From Acanthochlamys bracteata (taxonomy: Eukaryota; Streptophyta; Magnoliopsida; Pandanales; Velloziaceae), in contig CM034133.1 of NCBI GenBank assembly GCA_019914995.1, positions 2,480,001 to 2,544,000 on the forward strand: DNA of 64,000 nt. The letters run 5' to 3'. Positions within the stretch are counted from its first letter, which is position 1; each line of letters begins with the position of its first letter. The position numbers and the translations under genes are program-made. This document shows, piece by piece, positions 37,167 through 47,713 of the stretch. The notes beneath the pieces are model-generated. The model did no database searches and was not told where the DNA came from. It saw only the letters and a list, made by a program, of their open reading frames with translations.

Positions 37167-39872
37167 ATGCGAACCAATAGATCTTCATACTTAACGGCGT
37201 TACTATTGCCGTTTATTCTTTTACCAGCAGCCTTATCCCAATCGCTGGCGCCGTCCAGTGATAATGGCAATAGCTCCTTTACGTCAAACTACGAACCGCG
37301 AGACAACATACTACTAGTCAGCTGTGGATTTAATGGAACATCACAGAAAGACTATGACGGCCGTCAATGGTTTAGCGACGTCAAGAAGAAGTATTCCCCG
37401 TCGCTAACTTCACCAGGTGTAATGCTGCCATCAGTAGACAACTCCGTTCCTCCAGTTCCCTTCTACTCCGCTCGTGTTTTTTCTTCTAACTTCACGTACT
37501 CTTTCGCTCTCGGACAAGGCCGGAAATTCGTCCGACTCTATTTCTACCTCACCGACTATTCAGGCCGAAACGCTTCCGATGGGATTTTCTCCGTTACAGA
37601 CGGTGACGCTATTACTCTGCTATCCAACTTCAGTGCTTACCAGACCGTTAAGGCACTGAACTACAACTATCTAATCCGTGAGTTCTCCGTTAGCGTTTCT
37701 GATTCAGATTCTAGTCTGAATCTAATCTTTGCTCCGGCGGGAAACCATCCGAATGCTTTTGCGTTCATCAATGGAATCGAGATCGTTTCGATGCCTGATA
37801 TTTTCAGTTCTTCGAGTCCGTTGCTTGTCGGGACAAGCTCAAACTACGATATTGATCCAACTTGGGCTCTGCAGACTGCTTACAGAGTGAATGTTGGCGG
37901 GCAGGCGATAACACCACTCAAGGATTCGGGTTTGTTTCGAAGATGGGAGGATGATTCCAAGTACATCTACGGCGCCGGCGTTGGGGTTACTTTCTCTTCC
38001 GATCCAAATGTTTCCATCAATTACTCTCCTAGTTTGCCAATGTATATTGCTCCGTGGAATGTCTACTCAACTGCGAGATCGATGGGGCCGAATGTGAATA
38101 TCAATATGAATTACAACCTTACTTGGGTTTTCACTGTTGATGCTGGATTTTACTACTTGGTACGGATGCATTTCGATGAGATGGTTTATCCAGTAACGAA
38201 GGTTAATATGCGCGTCTTCAGCATCTTCCTCAATAATCAAACTGCCGTGCAAGATGCAGATGTTATTGCGTGGAGCAAAGGCATTGGTAATCCTGTGTAC
38301 CAGGATTATGTAGTCGTGACATCTGGTGATGGGCTTGTTGATCTCTGGGTTGCACTTCACCCGGATCCTGATGCAACTTCGTTCTACGCTGATGCAATTC
38401 TTAACGGTTTGGAGATCTTCAAGATGCAGAATCCTGATGGTAGTCTTGCAGGGCCTAACCCTACTCCAGCTCCGCAACCAGATTATGAGTCTGACGTGAT
38501 TACTCCTCCTCCCAGAAATACATCAAAGAGCAAGGCCTCTGCAATTGCTGGTGGAGTTGTTGGCGGAGCTGTCCTTTTATCGGTAGCTTGTTGTTTGTTC
38601 TTCCTCATGTGCCGTCCACAGAAGAAGGAAAGGAAGCATGCTGGAGTGAGTGATGGGCCATCTGGTTGGCTGCCGCTCTCCCTCTATGGCAATTCACACT
38701 CTAAGGGCTCGGCTAAAACCAACACCACAGGAAGCTATGAGTCATCATTGCCATCTAACCTCTGCCGCCATTTCTCTTTCTCTGAGATACATGGTGCTAC
38801 AACTGGATTTGATGAGGCATTGCTTCTAGGGGTCGGTGGATTTGGCAAGGTTTACAGAGGAGACATTAATGGCGGGACAATGAAGGTTGCCATTAAGCGT
38901 GGTAATCCATTATCTGAGCAAGGTGTCCATGAGTTTCAAACTGAAATTGAGATGCTATCTAAGCTCCGCCATCGCCACCTCGTGTCCCTCATTGGATATT
39001 GCGAGGAGAAGAATGAGATGATCCTTGTGTATGACTACATGGCTCATGGTACTCTCCGTGAGCACCTGTACAAGACCCAAAATCCACCACTACCATGGAA
39101 GCAGCGCCTGGAGATATGCATTGGAGCTGCCAGGGGGGTGCATTATCTTCATACTGGTGCAAGGCACACCATCATTCACAGGGATGTCAAGACCACCAAT
39201 ATCTTGCTGGATGAGAAATGGGTCGCAAAGGTCTCCGATTTTGGACTTTCAAAGACTGGCCCGACCGTAGACAACACCCATGTCAGCACAGTTGTCAAAG
39301 GAAGCTTTGGCTACCTTGACCCCGAGTATTTCCGTCGGCAGCAGCTCACTGACAAGTCCGATGTCTACTCCTTTGGTGTTGTGTTGTTTGAAGTGCTCTG
39401 CGCTCGGCCAGCTCTTAACCCTGCTCTCCCAAAGGAGGAGGCAAGCTTGGCTGAGTGGGCTCTGCACTGCCAAAAGAAGGGTGTTCTTGATCAGATCATT
39501 GATCCTTACCTCAAGGGAAAGATTGCTCCACAGTGCTTTAAGAAGTTTGCTGAGACTGCAGAGAAGTGTGCATCTGACCAAGGCATCGACAGGCCATCAA
39601 TGGGCGATGTGCTGTGGAATCTTGAATTTGCTCTCCAGCTGCAGGAGAGCGCAGAGGAAAATAGTGGGATGATAGGCATGTCTGATGGAGAGGAAAAGTT
39701 GATGATGGGCAAGAAGGATCTTGATGATCCTTCTACGGATTCAAGGAGCATGGAGATCAGTTCTACCACCGCATCAATGAGTATTGGCGGAAGAAGCCTT
39801 GCGAGCATGGAGTCTGACGGACTAACGTCCAGTCATGTTTTCTCACAGATTATGAACCCAAAAGGGCGGTGA
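37167..39872 (+). CDS. FER: FERONIA-like receptor kinase (CrRLK1L)
   Basis: Plasma-membrane receptor kinase of the CrRLK1L family; FERONIA senses RALF peptides and cell-wall state in growth, fertilisation and immunity. Single exon, 901 aa (Arabidopsis FER is 895). The start is the ATG of MRTNRSSYL; the frame extends upstream only through non-ATG codons. Signal peptide about 1-25; two malectin-like domains about 45-430, with many N-glycosylation sites and the family motif YSTARSMGPN; transmembrane helix about 457-482; juxtamembrane SGWLPLSLYGNSHSKGSAKT as in FER. Kinase domain about 548-820 with LGVGGFGKVYRG, an intact HRD near 670 (HRDVKTTNILL) and DFGLSK. The tail SIGGRSLAS...VFSQIMNPKGR is nearly identical to FER, so it is a FER ortholog or close paralog rather than THESEUS or HERKULES. 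No coding introns, as usual for this family. Confidence 0.95.
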   Translation: MRTNRSSYLTALLLPFILLPAALSQSLAPSSDNGNSSFTSNYEPRDNILLVSCGFNGTSQKDYDGRQWFSDVKKKYSPSLTSPGVMLPSVDNSVPPVPFYSARVFSSNFTYSFALGQGRKFVRLYFYLTDYSGRNASDGIFSVTDGDAITLLSNFSAYQTVKALNYNYLIREFSVSVSDSDSSLNLIFAPAGNHPNAFAFINGIEIVSMPDIFSSSSPLLVGTSSNYDIDPTWALQTAYRVNVGGQAITPLKDSGLFRRWEDDSKYIYGAGVGVTFSSDPNVSINYSPSLPMYIAPWNVYSTARSMGPNVNINMNYNLTWVFTVDAGFYYLVRMHFDEMVYPVTKVNMRVFSIFLNNQTAVQDADVIAWSKGIGNPVYQDYVVVTSGDGLVDLWVALHPDPDATSFYADAILNGLEIFKMQNPDGSLAGPNPTPAPQPDYESDVITPPPRNTSKSKASAIAGGVVGGAVLLSVACCLFFLMCRPQKKERKHAGVSDGPSGWLPLSLYGNSHSKGSAKTNTTGSYESSLPSNLCRHFSFSEIHGATTGFDEALLLGVGGFGKVYRGDINGGTMKVAIKRGNPLSEQGVHEFQTEIEMLSKLRHRHLVSLIGYCEEKNEMILVYDYMAHGTLREHLYKTQNPPLPWKQRLEICIGAARGVHYLHTGARHTIIHRDVKTTNILLDEKWVAKVSDFGLSKTGPTVDNTHVSTVVKGSFGYLDPEYFRRQQLTDKSDVYSFGVVLFEVLCARPALNPALPKEEASLAEWALHCQKKGVLDQIIDPYLKGKIAPQCFKKFAETAEKCASDQGIDRPSMGDVLWNLEFALQLQESAEENSGMIGMSDGEEKLMMGKKDLDDPSTDSRSMEISSTTASMSIGGRSLASMESDGLTSSHVFSQIMNPKGR

Positions 39873-40026
39873 GGCTGGTGCTGGAGGTGAGGACTATCCA
39901 TAAATTTTTCTGAAAGGAAAATTTTGCTTATTACGTTTGATGGCTCGCGGTTCTTAGGCCATATCTACTCCTCTATACTTGTATGAATGTTCTGGATATA
40001 GCAGTGGTTTAACTCTTTTTTAAAGA

Positions 40027-40250
40027 GCTCACGCAAGCAGTTTTGAAAGTAATTTTAAAATAAATTTTTTTAAAAAAATATTTTTATTATTTAAAAAAAT
40101 AATAAAAATAATAAATAAAAAATTTAGTATGTAGAATTTTTTATATTTTCTAAATTTTTAAATAAATTCTTAAAAAACTTTAAAAATATATTAAAAAATT
40201 AAAAAAAATAATTTTTAATATTTCTTTATCTATTTTTGATAATTTATTTA
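40027..40250. repeat. AT-rich tract, MITE-like
   Basis: Around 220 bp almost entirely A and T directly after the FER-like 3' flank, with complementary A- and T-runs. It resembles the AT-rich tracts at 23885-24110, 28034-28250 and 47165-47335. Terminal repeats are not clear. Confidence 0.35.
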
Positions 40251-40252
40251 GG

Positions 40253-41440
40253 TAAAAAGCTTAAATACCGCAAAATAGTGTGATTAAATACCGCACGAGT
40301 TAAGGTATAAATTTTAAGTTCGTGATAAGTGGTATTAGAGCGAAAGTTCTGTCAAAAAAATAGGTAAAAAGCGGAACTGATGTTACCATCCATGAGAGAA
40401 GAAAAATTAAAAGGAGAGCTTCCGAGAGCAGTCGCCAAAAAGTTTATAGACATAATGGCGGATGTGAGCGCAAGGCTTGTTAGGGTGAAGATTGCAATTG
40501 CCGATAAGTTAGACCAATTCGAAGAGTTAGGCCAAAACATGTTAAGCTCGAGAAGGGACAAAGAACTTCGTGGAGAGATGCAAAACGCCTTGAACGTGGT
40601 GGCCGAATTATCCTTTCTCCAAGATTAGGCCCTTAAAAGACTTTCTTTGGTGATATGGATGCTCTTAGGAGAAAAGTTGCGACTCTTAGGAAGATGTTGC
40701 AAGACGAGTTGAGGGATGTCAGAGAGGACTTGGCACTTTGGAAGATGACGTTACGCACGAGGGAGTTTTCGCCGTACCCTCAACTTCAACTTCTTCGAAG
40801 GTTGTTTCAAAACTCAAGGCGTATAAGGGTGCGCAGAACGCGAAGGAGATTGTTAACTTCTTTTGAAGCTTGGAGCAACTCTTTAGTAGTATCGGTATTA
40901 CGAAGGATGCAGGTAAGATCGATCACGCCACCTTTTACCTTGAGGATACTACAACGATATGGTGGAGGAGGAGGCATGCTAAGATCGGAAAAGGGACATG
41001 CACGACTGCCACTTTGGAAGAATTCAAGAGAGAATTCAAATGGTAATTCTATCCGGTAAATGCCGAGAATAAGGCAAGTGCAAAGCTTCGACGCTTGACC
41101 CATCGGGGCAGCATAAGAGTTTATTTGAAAGAATTTTCGGAGTTGATCCTAAAGATTCCTGAGTTTTCATAAATTGAAGCCTTTTTTGCTTTCACGAACG
41201 GATTACAAATATGAATAAGATTAAAAATCCAGCGTAGAGAATCTCAAAATCTCAACTCTGCCATTGCCATAGCGGAGTCTTTTAGAGAGTTCTAACGGTC
41301 TGAAAAGCATAAGCATCGAAAGGACTTTAAGGATAATAGTAATAGAGATAGCCATCAAGTCAAGAAAACAATACTTGATCCACTAAAGACTAAGGGAGGC
41401 TCCTATAAAGGCCAAGTAAGCAATGGTAAAAATTAGTTAA
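40253..41440 (+). mobile_element. Ty3/gypsy LTR retrotransposon fossil (LTR edge, PBS, gag)
   Basis: A fragment of a Ty3/gypsy element. A probable 5' LTR edge precedes a primer-binding site matching initiator-Met tRNA type (TGGTATTAGAGC, about 40329-40340; plant consensus TGGTATCAGAGC). A gag region follows to about 41440, recognisable by words such as FKREFK, AKLRRLTHRGSI and EFSELILKIP. It is broken in several places and lacks pol and a 3' LTR. The many changes suggest an old insertion. The right end abuts a different element. Confidence 0.8.
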
Positions 41441-41840
41441 AAATATTTCTTTGTGACAATAAGGTTACATGAATATTTCTGAGGTTACAATATTTACTCA
41501 AAATTGCGCGTAGATAAAGTGACAATATTTCTATTGTAACCTCAAAAATATTATAAATATTGTAAGTTATTTTTGTGACAATAAGACTGCAATTATTATT
41601 ACTCATAATTTAGTACAATATGATCGAATAAAACATATTGAGATAGATCGATATTTTATCAAATAGAAACTTGAAGCCCAAATTATTCAATTTTAATTTA
41701 TAATATCTGAAGAGCAACTAGCGGATATATTTACAAAAATTGTTTCTGGTAAAGTATTTCATAACTCACTTGACAAGTTGGGTATTAGAAATATCTATAC
41801 ACTAATTTGAAGAAGAGTGTTGAAGTGAGTAAATATCAAA
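41441..41840 (+). mobile_element. Ty1/copia fossil: RNase H end and LTR edge
   Basis: The last part of a Ty1/copia polyprotein: RNase H words CDNK, KHIEIDRYFI and EEQLADIFTK, then a purine-rich stretch and TGTTGAAGTG at about 41819, which looks like the start of the 3' LTR. The element is broken, 5'-truncated, and carries a small insertion near its left end. Old, with few to several breaks. The distal LTR edge could not be fixed. Confidence 0.8.
41464..41572. mobile_element. Fold-back MITE inserted in the copia fossil
   Basis: About 109 bp flanked by a 14-bp direct repeat TTTGTGACAATAAG (ends at 41463 and 41585). Inside, the perfect inverted arms GAGGTTACAATA (41481-41492) and TATTGTAACCTC (41532-41543) extend outward imperfectly over roughly 30 bp. 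The flanking repeat lies in the RNase H sequence of the host element, as expected for a target-site duplication. Long duplications of 9 bp or more would suit a Mutator-like origin; family unproven. Confidence 0.6.
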
Positions 41841-41930
41841 CGTATCTTTGTAGCATTCATATATATACATATGTATTCTAGTTATTATGAGAAGTAATAA
41901 TAATATTGTTTTTGTTATCAGGAAAGAGCA

Positions 41931-42095
41931 CTAGAACTCCGATTCTGGTGAAGCGCTCGAGAAGGGTTGAGCGTTGGATGATAGCAATGAGCATGTCAAC
42001 TCGGGCGCCAGGGAAGTTGCGGCGGCGGAGAACAGTAGAGGGAGTAGGAAGAGAAGCATCTTCTGATCATTGTTGTTGTTGAGAAGAAGCGTCAT
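41931..42095 (-). CDS. Short ORF with signal-peptide-like start (doubtful)
   Basis: A 54-codon ATG frame in a GC-richer island beside the copia LTR edge. Its first 30 residues look like a signal peptide (KMLLFLLPLLFSAAATSLA), followed by a Ser/Pro-rich tail. A second frame on the same strand is also open and encodes an Arg-rich, amphipathic-looking stretch (VLRRRNFPGARVDML), so which frame, if any, is coding is uncertain. It may be the truncated first exon of a lost or captured gene. It is divergent from the coiled-coil gene at 42709. Confidence 0.25.
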   Translation of the reverse strand: MTLLLNNNNDQKMLLFLLPLLFSAAATSLAPELTCSLLSSNAQPFSSASPESEF

Positions 42096-42179
42096 TATTC
42101 TATAAAAAACATATAAAAGAAAGTTGCAAGCAATGGAAAGTTGAAAACGGGAGAGAACACGTTTTTTGTATCAACCTAA

Positions 42180-42225
42180 GGCCCAATTAAAACACAATGA
42201 TACTTATCGGGCCTCTAGGGCCCAT
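42180..42225. promoter_or_regulatory. Cluster of GGCCCA/GGGCC Site II motifs
   Basis: GGCCCA at 42180, GGGCC at 42209 and GGGCCCA at 42218 lie about 250 bp upstream of the probable leader of the coiled-coil gene. Site II clusters mark many constitutive plant promoters. Function inferred. Confidence 0.5.
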
Positions 42226-42520
42226 GCCACTCTATAACTGAGCCTAGCCTCTTCTTTCGGTCTATAACTAATTAATGCATGAAACATTTTAGACATTCAC
42301 AACGCAAAGCAAAAATTTGGACCACGTCGATTTGGTCTGTACATAGAAAACCTTACGAATTTCCCTTCCGATTCGTTTACGTTTTCTCAACTCTTTTCAC
42401 ACAAGTTTATTACATCTCAGACCAGATCCGAAAGCCCGGGGAATTTATTCGATTTGTTTTCCGTTTGAAACTTTAGACCGATCACACATTTTGTTTCTGC
42501 TCAATATCGATCTGTTAAGG

Positions 42521-42652
42521 TAAGATTCTTTATCTCTCGTTCGAATTCTTATTTTGATCTGGATGATTTGTGTCGTCGATTTTTTTTTTATATTGTAGAG
42601 AGAATTTGTGTTCGATTTTGTTGAATGACTAAACTTTGGCTTGTCAATAGCA
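42521..42652 (+). other. Probable 5'-leader intron of coiled-coil gene
   Basis: Donor TTAAG|GTAAGATTC and acceptor CAATAGCAG bound about 130 bp. The leader exon then runs 56 nt to the ATG at 42709. Confidence 0.55.
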
Positions 42653-42708
42653 GAGAAAGACAGAGGAACCGTAAGGCGGGTATACTTTCATTGATTATTG
42701 TATAGAAA

Positions 42709-45700
42709 ATGGAAGTAAAGAATAAGAAAAAGAACAAAAAAAAGAAGGGGAATCATAACAAGGGCACGGAGGATGCGACTTCGAACAATGAAGAGACGAC
42801 AACGATCCAGGGAGAGGTCAGCGGGCCTGCTACTGAGCAGGATCATCAACCACATAGTTCAAACAATGCAGATGCTCAGCTTGTTGGTGTTTCAGAATCA
42901 GATATGGAGACTGAGAGGCAGAAGAGCTATGAGACACAGTGTGTAAGTGCATTGAACAACCATATGTTTATTTGTAATGTTGGTTTGCCTTTGTTTATCT
43001 ACACTGAAGTATGAGAAAAGCTGTCTACTGTCTTATTTGGCATCCCATGGGAGTTTCCTATGAGACAAAAAGTTGGCTTGCGGTACTTAGAAATCTGTAG
43101 CATTCATGTAAACTGCGACCCAAGTATAGCTGTATAGATGCTTGAAATCACTTGAAAGACAGTTTTTCAACTTCCCATAGCAAGTATTTCCAAATTCACT
43201 ATATGCATGACAGTCCAGCTAGTTACTATGCATCGCGTGTCAGATTTGTGCTTGTAAATTCATTGTATAATGCTGAATATTTTTTTCTTTTGTCATGTAT
43301 CAATTTGTGCCAAGTATGCTGTCTATAGCACTTAGTTTATCAAAAGGTATGAAATATGCATTGACTTTGTTGTTGGTTCTAATTCTATCTTATTGCATTC
43401 TGTGAGTGTTTTTATGTAAATTATCGAGCGAAAGGATAGAAACTCACTGTTGTTTCCTATAGACTAAAAGCTTCTAGCATTTCAAGTATACTCATCCTCC
43501 TACTAAAACTTCATTACAGACCATGCTTCAGGAAGAAGTTAGGAAGCTGGAAAGTGGGAGGAATTCTTGGTTGGAAGTAGAGGTATTTTACAATTGTTCA
43601 AACATCCCATTTCTCATTCCCTGTGTTTCCTCCCTCTCCAAATTTCAAGTGAAGCATATGAGGTAGGAGCCCATCTATTTCCTTCTTGCTAGGCTCTTGT
43701 GGGAGTTTATTGATTGACCTGACCTGGAAAGGATACTGAAGTTTCCATCATAACAAGTTTGCCCTGCTTAGCATAGTTTTCATCATAAAGTTTAGAGAAG
43801 TGGTAAGCTGATTAAAGAGACATACATCACTCTATTTTAAGAATTAACCAAATCATGTTTATATTCCTGAAACACATGAGTGTATTAATGCTATGCATAC
43901 GCCTCATTGCTGTTGCTTCACTGCTGTCAAACTTCGCAGGCTAGTTTGGAGGTTAAAATTGAGAGTTTACGTCATGAAGTGAAAACTTGCTTCCAGAATG
44001 AGGTAATAATGTCATAAAATGTCTTAATCATTTAATATTGAGAACGTTTTTTCTTATGTACACAAGGCTGTCAGTTCCAATCTTCTGTCTGTGATGTGCA
44101 CTTCTAATTTTCAGTCTCTTGCAATCCTGTTCCAAGCAGCTTAGATTTTGACATAACTCTAATTATACAAACTTACAGGCTAGATTGGAGCAAAATATGT
44201 CTCGTTTACTGGCTGAAAAAGATTCTTTATTGCAGAAGCAGGTAAAATTTCTAGCAATGTTATGTCTTCCAGCTGAAATTTTTGTCACTACTGCCCTACC
44301 CTTGATTAAGCCATATTTTTTTGTTCATTTTGATATATTCTACCATTTACATCCATCAACAAAATATGTCACTATTCTCTTCTTCTTTGAACGTGAATCC
44401 AAAAGGAAGTAGAATGAAACAAATGGCTTTGTAAAGCTTAGAAAATTGATCAACTGCATGAAGCATCGTAAATATATTACTAGGATGATGCGGTTCAACT
44501 AGAGTTGAGTCTTTATGGTTTTGTGTAAGCTTCATTCATAACAATGAATGATAGAGTTAAAAGGATACTATTGATATGAAAGCAAGCACTCTTACTCAAC
44601 CTTTTGCAAATGTGTATACAGGGTACAGTTGCTGATAAAATTAAGCAGATACAGGACATGAAGGACTCATGGAACTTGAGGGAGGTAAGAGAAAATGGCC
44701 TCTGTTTTATCATCATTAGTTTTTCGAACTGATGATTCGCATGTAGGACGAGTTAATATGCTTTTAAATCAACAATACTATATCTCCCACCCAATGACCA
44801 TTTAACCAGTACATAGATCATTAAAAGCAGGCGATAGTTTAATACAAAGCGGATCATAATCAACTCGAAGTAGTTGGGTGCGACACTGGGTGGGAAATCA
44901 AATGCGCCGCAAAATATATTCTTTTAAATTGCTATATGTTCACTCTAAAAGAATGATTTTGCTGGAGTTATGCTACTATCAAAGATCATGCTGTCTTATG
45001 CAGATTTCGACGAAAGAAATGATTGCTAAAGTAGAGCAAGGTAATCAAGGGCTTCAAATGCAGGTAAGTTTTAATTCCTATGGAGCACCAAAAGTTTTTC
45101 TTGTAATCCTTTCTAGCATCAAATATCAACTGCCATGTTAGTGAGTCGATGCATGTTAACCTTCCTGTGTTTCTCTTCTCTTTGTCATGTAAAAGTTTGA
45201 TTAGTTAGACTCTGGCTTGTTCCAAGTTTGCATGTACCTTCATACAGCTTAGCATCATCTGCACCAGTATCTCTTAATAGCTATTTTACAACTGTTTCTG
45301 ATATGTATATTAAAAAACAAAGCCTGGCAGGTGAGGGAGTTAGGAGAATGTAAGAACAGTCTTGTTCAAGAGAACCAGAAACTTATCGAAAGGATATCAC
45401 AACTGGAACTACGGATTGAGCATCTTGAGAAGGGTAGTGATTACATAAAATACAAGGCTGAACTGATAGATGTACGATTCCTAGACTCCATTGTTTTGAA
45501 CTGTTTGAGTTCATCTTTTAATTCATGCTCCATAAATGTATGAGGATGAACATTGAGAAATCCATTATTTCGATAGCTGACTAAAGCATGTTTGATCCAT
45601 CAGCAGGTCTCACTATCAAGATCCAGAAAAGCTATTTCTTAGCGACTCTTTTAAAATTTTATAATAACTGAAAATTGAAGTTTTAGGACCTCTTTTTCTT

Positions 45701-46648
45701 TGGAATATGTCCTGATCCTGTTATAACTTGCAGTGTATGCCCAGAGAGGCCAATACATCAGATCAGATTGAAGCAACCAATATGGAAATGGAGAAGCATA
45801 CTGCCGAAAGTATGGATGCTGTTGAAAAGGTAGCATGGACATATTTTGCGTCTCCTGTTCTTTCGCAGTTCAAACAATTTCTTTTGTAATAAACGTTAGT
45901 TGATTTACAAGTGGATGGATTTTATTTACGCACATTGTGGTTATCTGAAAACTTGCAACTTGTTATTTTTGGTATTTCCTGAGTTTAATCTCAAACAATT
46001 ATGTCTTATTAACTGTTTCTTGGCTTGTGCACATCCTATACATATACTTGCTATTTCACTACTGGCATTAGTTAGAACTAGTAACAACTATTACGCATGT
46101 GATTTTTCCACCAGGCCTTTGCAGTTAATTAATTTGAACTTGTTCAGGTGAGTGCGCTGCACAACAAACCAGAAAGCCCAGCCGCAGATTACAAGGATCC
46201 GTCTTCTACCGACCTTGAATACAAGGGTTCTTCCACCCAACCAGAACATCAAACGGAACTAGTGATGAGTTCCCCTACAGACTACTTGATGCAATACGAT
46301 GAAAGGTCATATGCCTTCAATGGAAAGATGCAGCAGATGGTAAATGACCATGGTGTCTATAGCATCACAAATGGCATGCAGGGCTTTGTCGCAGCCAACG
46401 GACTGCACCCTGGACAACCATTGCTATCACATGAAGCAACGATTAGCAAGGAGATAGTGCAAATCCCATTGGATTACGTGCAAGTGCAAGAGGAACGAAC
46501 ACAAACTATTGAGAGAGATGAAGTTAAACCAGTTCCTCTAGCAGATGCACCTCTAATTGGGGCTCCGTTTCGATTATTTTCATATGTTGCCAAGTTTGTG
46601 AGTGGCGCTGACTTGGTTAACCAGACTAGCTCTACAGCTCCTAAGTAG
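42709..46648 (+). CDS. Coiled-coil protein of unknown function
   Basis: Nine exons, all phase 0: 42709-42942, 43520-43582, 43940-44002, 44179-44241, 44622-44684, 45004-45063, 45331-45471, 45734-45829, 46148-46648 (1284 nt, 427 aa). The N-terminus is a strongly basic Lys/Asn tract (KNKKKNKKKKGNHNKG), nuclear- or nucleolar-signal-like, then an acidic Ser/Thr/Glu linker. Residues about 79-230 form a coiled coil with Leu/Ile at heptad spacing (LEQNMSRLLAEKDSLLQKQ). The last exon is Pro/Ser/Gln-rich and ends in a conserved-looking hydrophobic motif (APLIGAPFRLFSYVAKFV). I recognise the general plant coiled-coil type but no named function. Four successive exons are exactly 63 nt. Exon structure and phase make it a confident gene. 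Confidence 0.85.
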
Positions 46649-47713
46649 TTTATTCGAATTCCATTTCTTAGAAAAGGAATGTAACGTAGTTGAATATTTT
46701 CTGGAGTTCACAGTATTGTTGATGTGAACATCATGATTTGTGGTTGATTTAAAATTGAAATAACTCAAATATGCAAAAAAAAAAAGAAAATACTGAATTT
46801 GATACCACCAGTGAGATAATAGCACATCACTCTGCTAGTGGATCACGATGATGGTTATAATTATGATAAATATCATTCTTATTTACATCCCAATTTTTGT
46901 TGTCCTCATTGTCACTGTTTGATTCAATAGTTGTGATGGCTTTTTGTATACAGATTCGCAATTCAATGAGATACGCAGCAATTCTGAGAGTTCATCTAGA
47001 TTTTGAGATATTGAAATATTTGTTGTATACCGTACATATTGCACTCTCTATGCATAGTTCATTCAATTTTGGCTGCAGCTTTGCTTTCCACTATGTAACT
47101 TGAAAAATTGCAAAAGCATTGCTCAATCAGAATGAACAGAAGCATGCAGCAGGTGAAAATAGTAAATGATGATTCAAAATTTTAATAAAATTTTATAATA
47201 TTTTATAAAACATTTAAAAAAAATTTTAAAATATAAAAAATTTATATGTAATAATTTTTTTATTTATTATTTATTTTTAAAAAATTTAAAAAATTATAAT
47301 ATATCCTTTATTTTAAAAAACTTTATCACTCCCAAACATCTTCCCATCAATGAAGAATGCAAATTCTATAGATCTGCCGAAAAGAGACTGCAAAAGTTTT
47401 AGAGCCACAAAGCGTACAACTAAATCGCAACAATAAACGAAATGATTTGAAATAATTACCAATTTTTTATGCTTGAAAAAAAAAATGCTTGGGAATCAAA
47501 ATTTTGGAAAGCTTTTTAGCATGCATGAATCAGGTGGTCAAGTATTCTCTTTTCAGCTCCAATTATGAGCTGCTATGTTATGCACAACATTTTGCACCAG
47601 CTTGTCTGGAGAGTCTTCACCCGAACACCGCTCAAGTGGGATAAAGATTTAGTTTGTAGTTTGTTGTTGTCCGGAGAGTCTTCAGGTGGTGGATGCTGAC
47701 TTCCTAAGCCAGG
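46649..47713. other. Convergent 3' flanks with AT-rich tract
   Basis: About 1.06 kb between converging stop codons. 47165-47335 is an A/T tract ending in a CACTCCCAAACATC-like edge, similar to the ends of AT-rich hAT MITEs. No gene supported. Confidence 0.45.
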
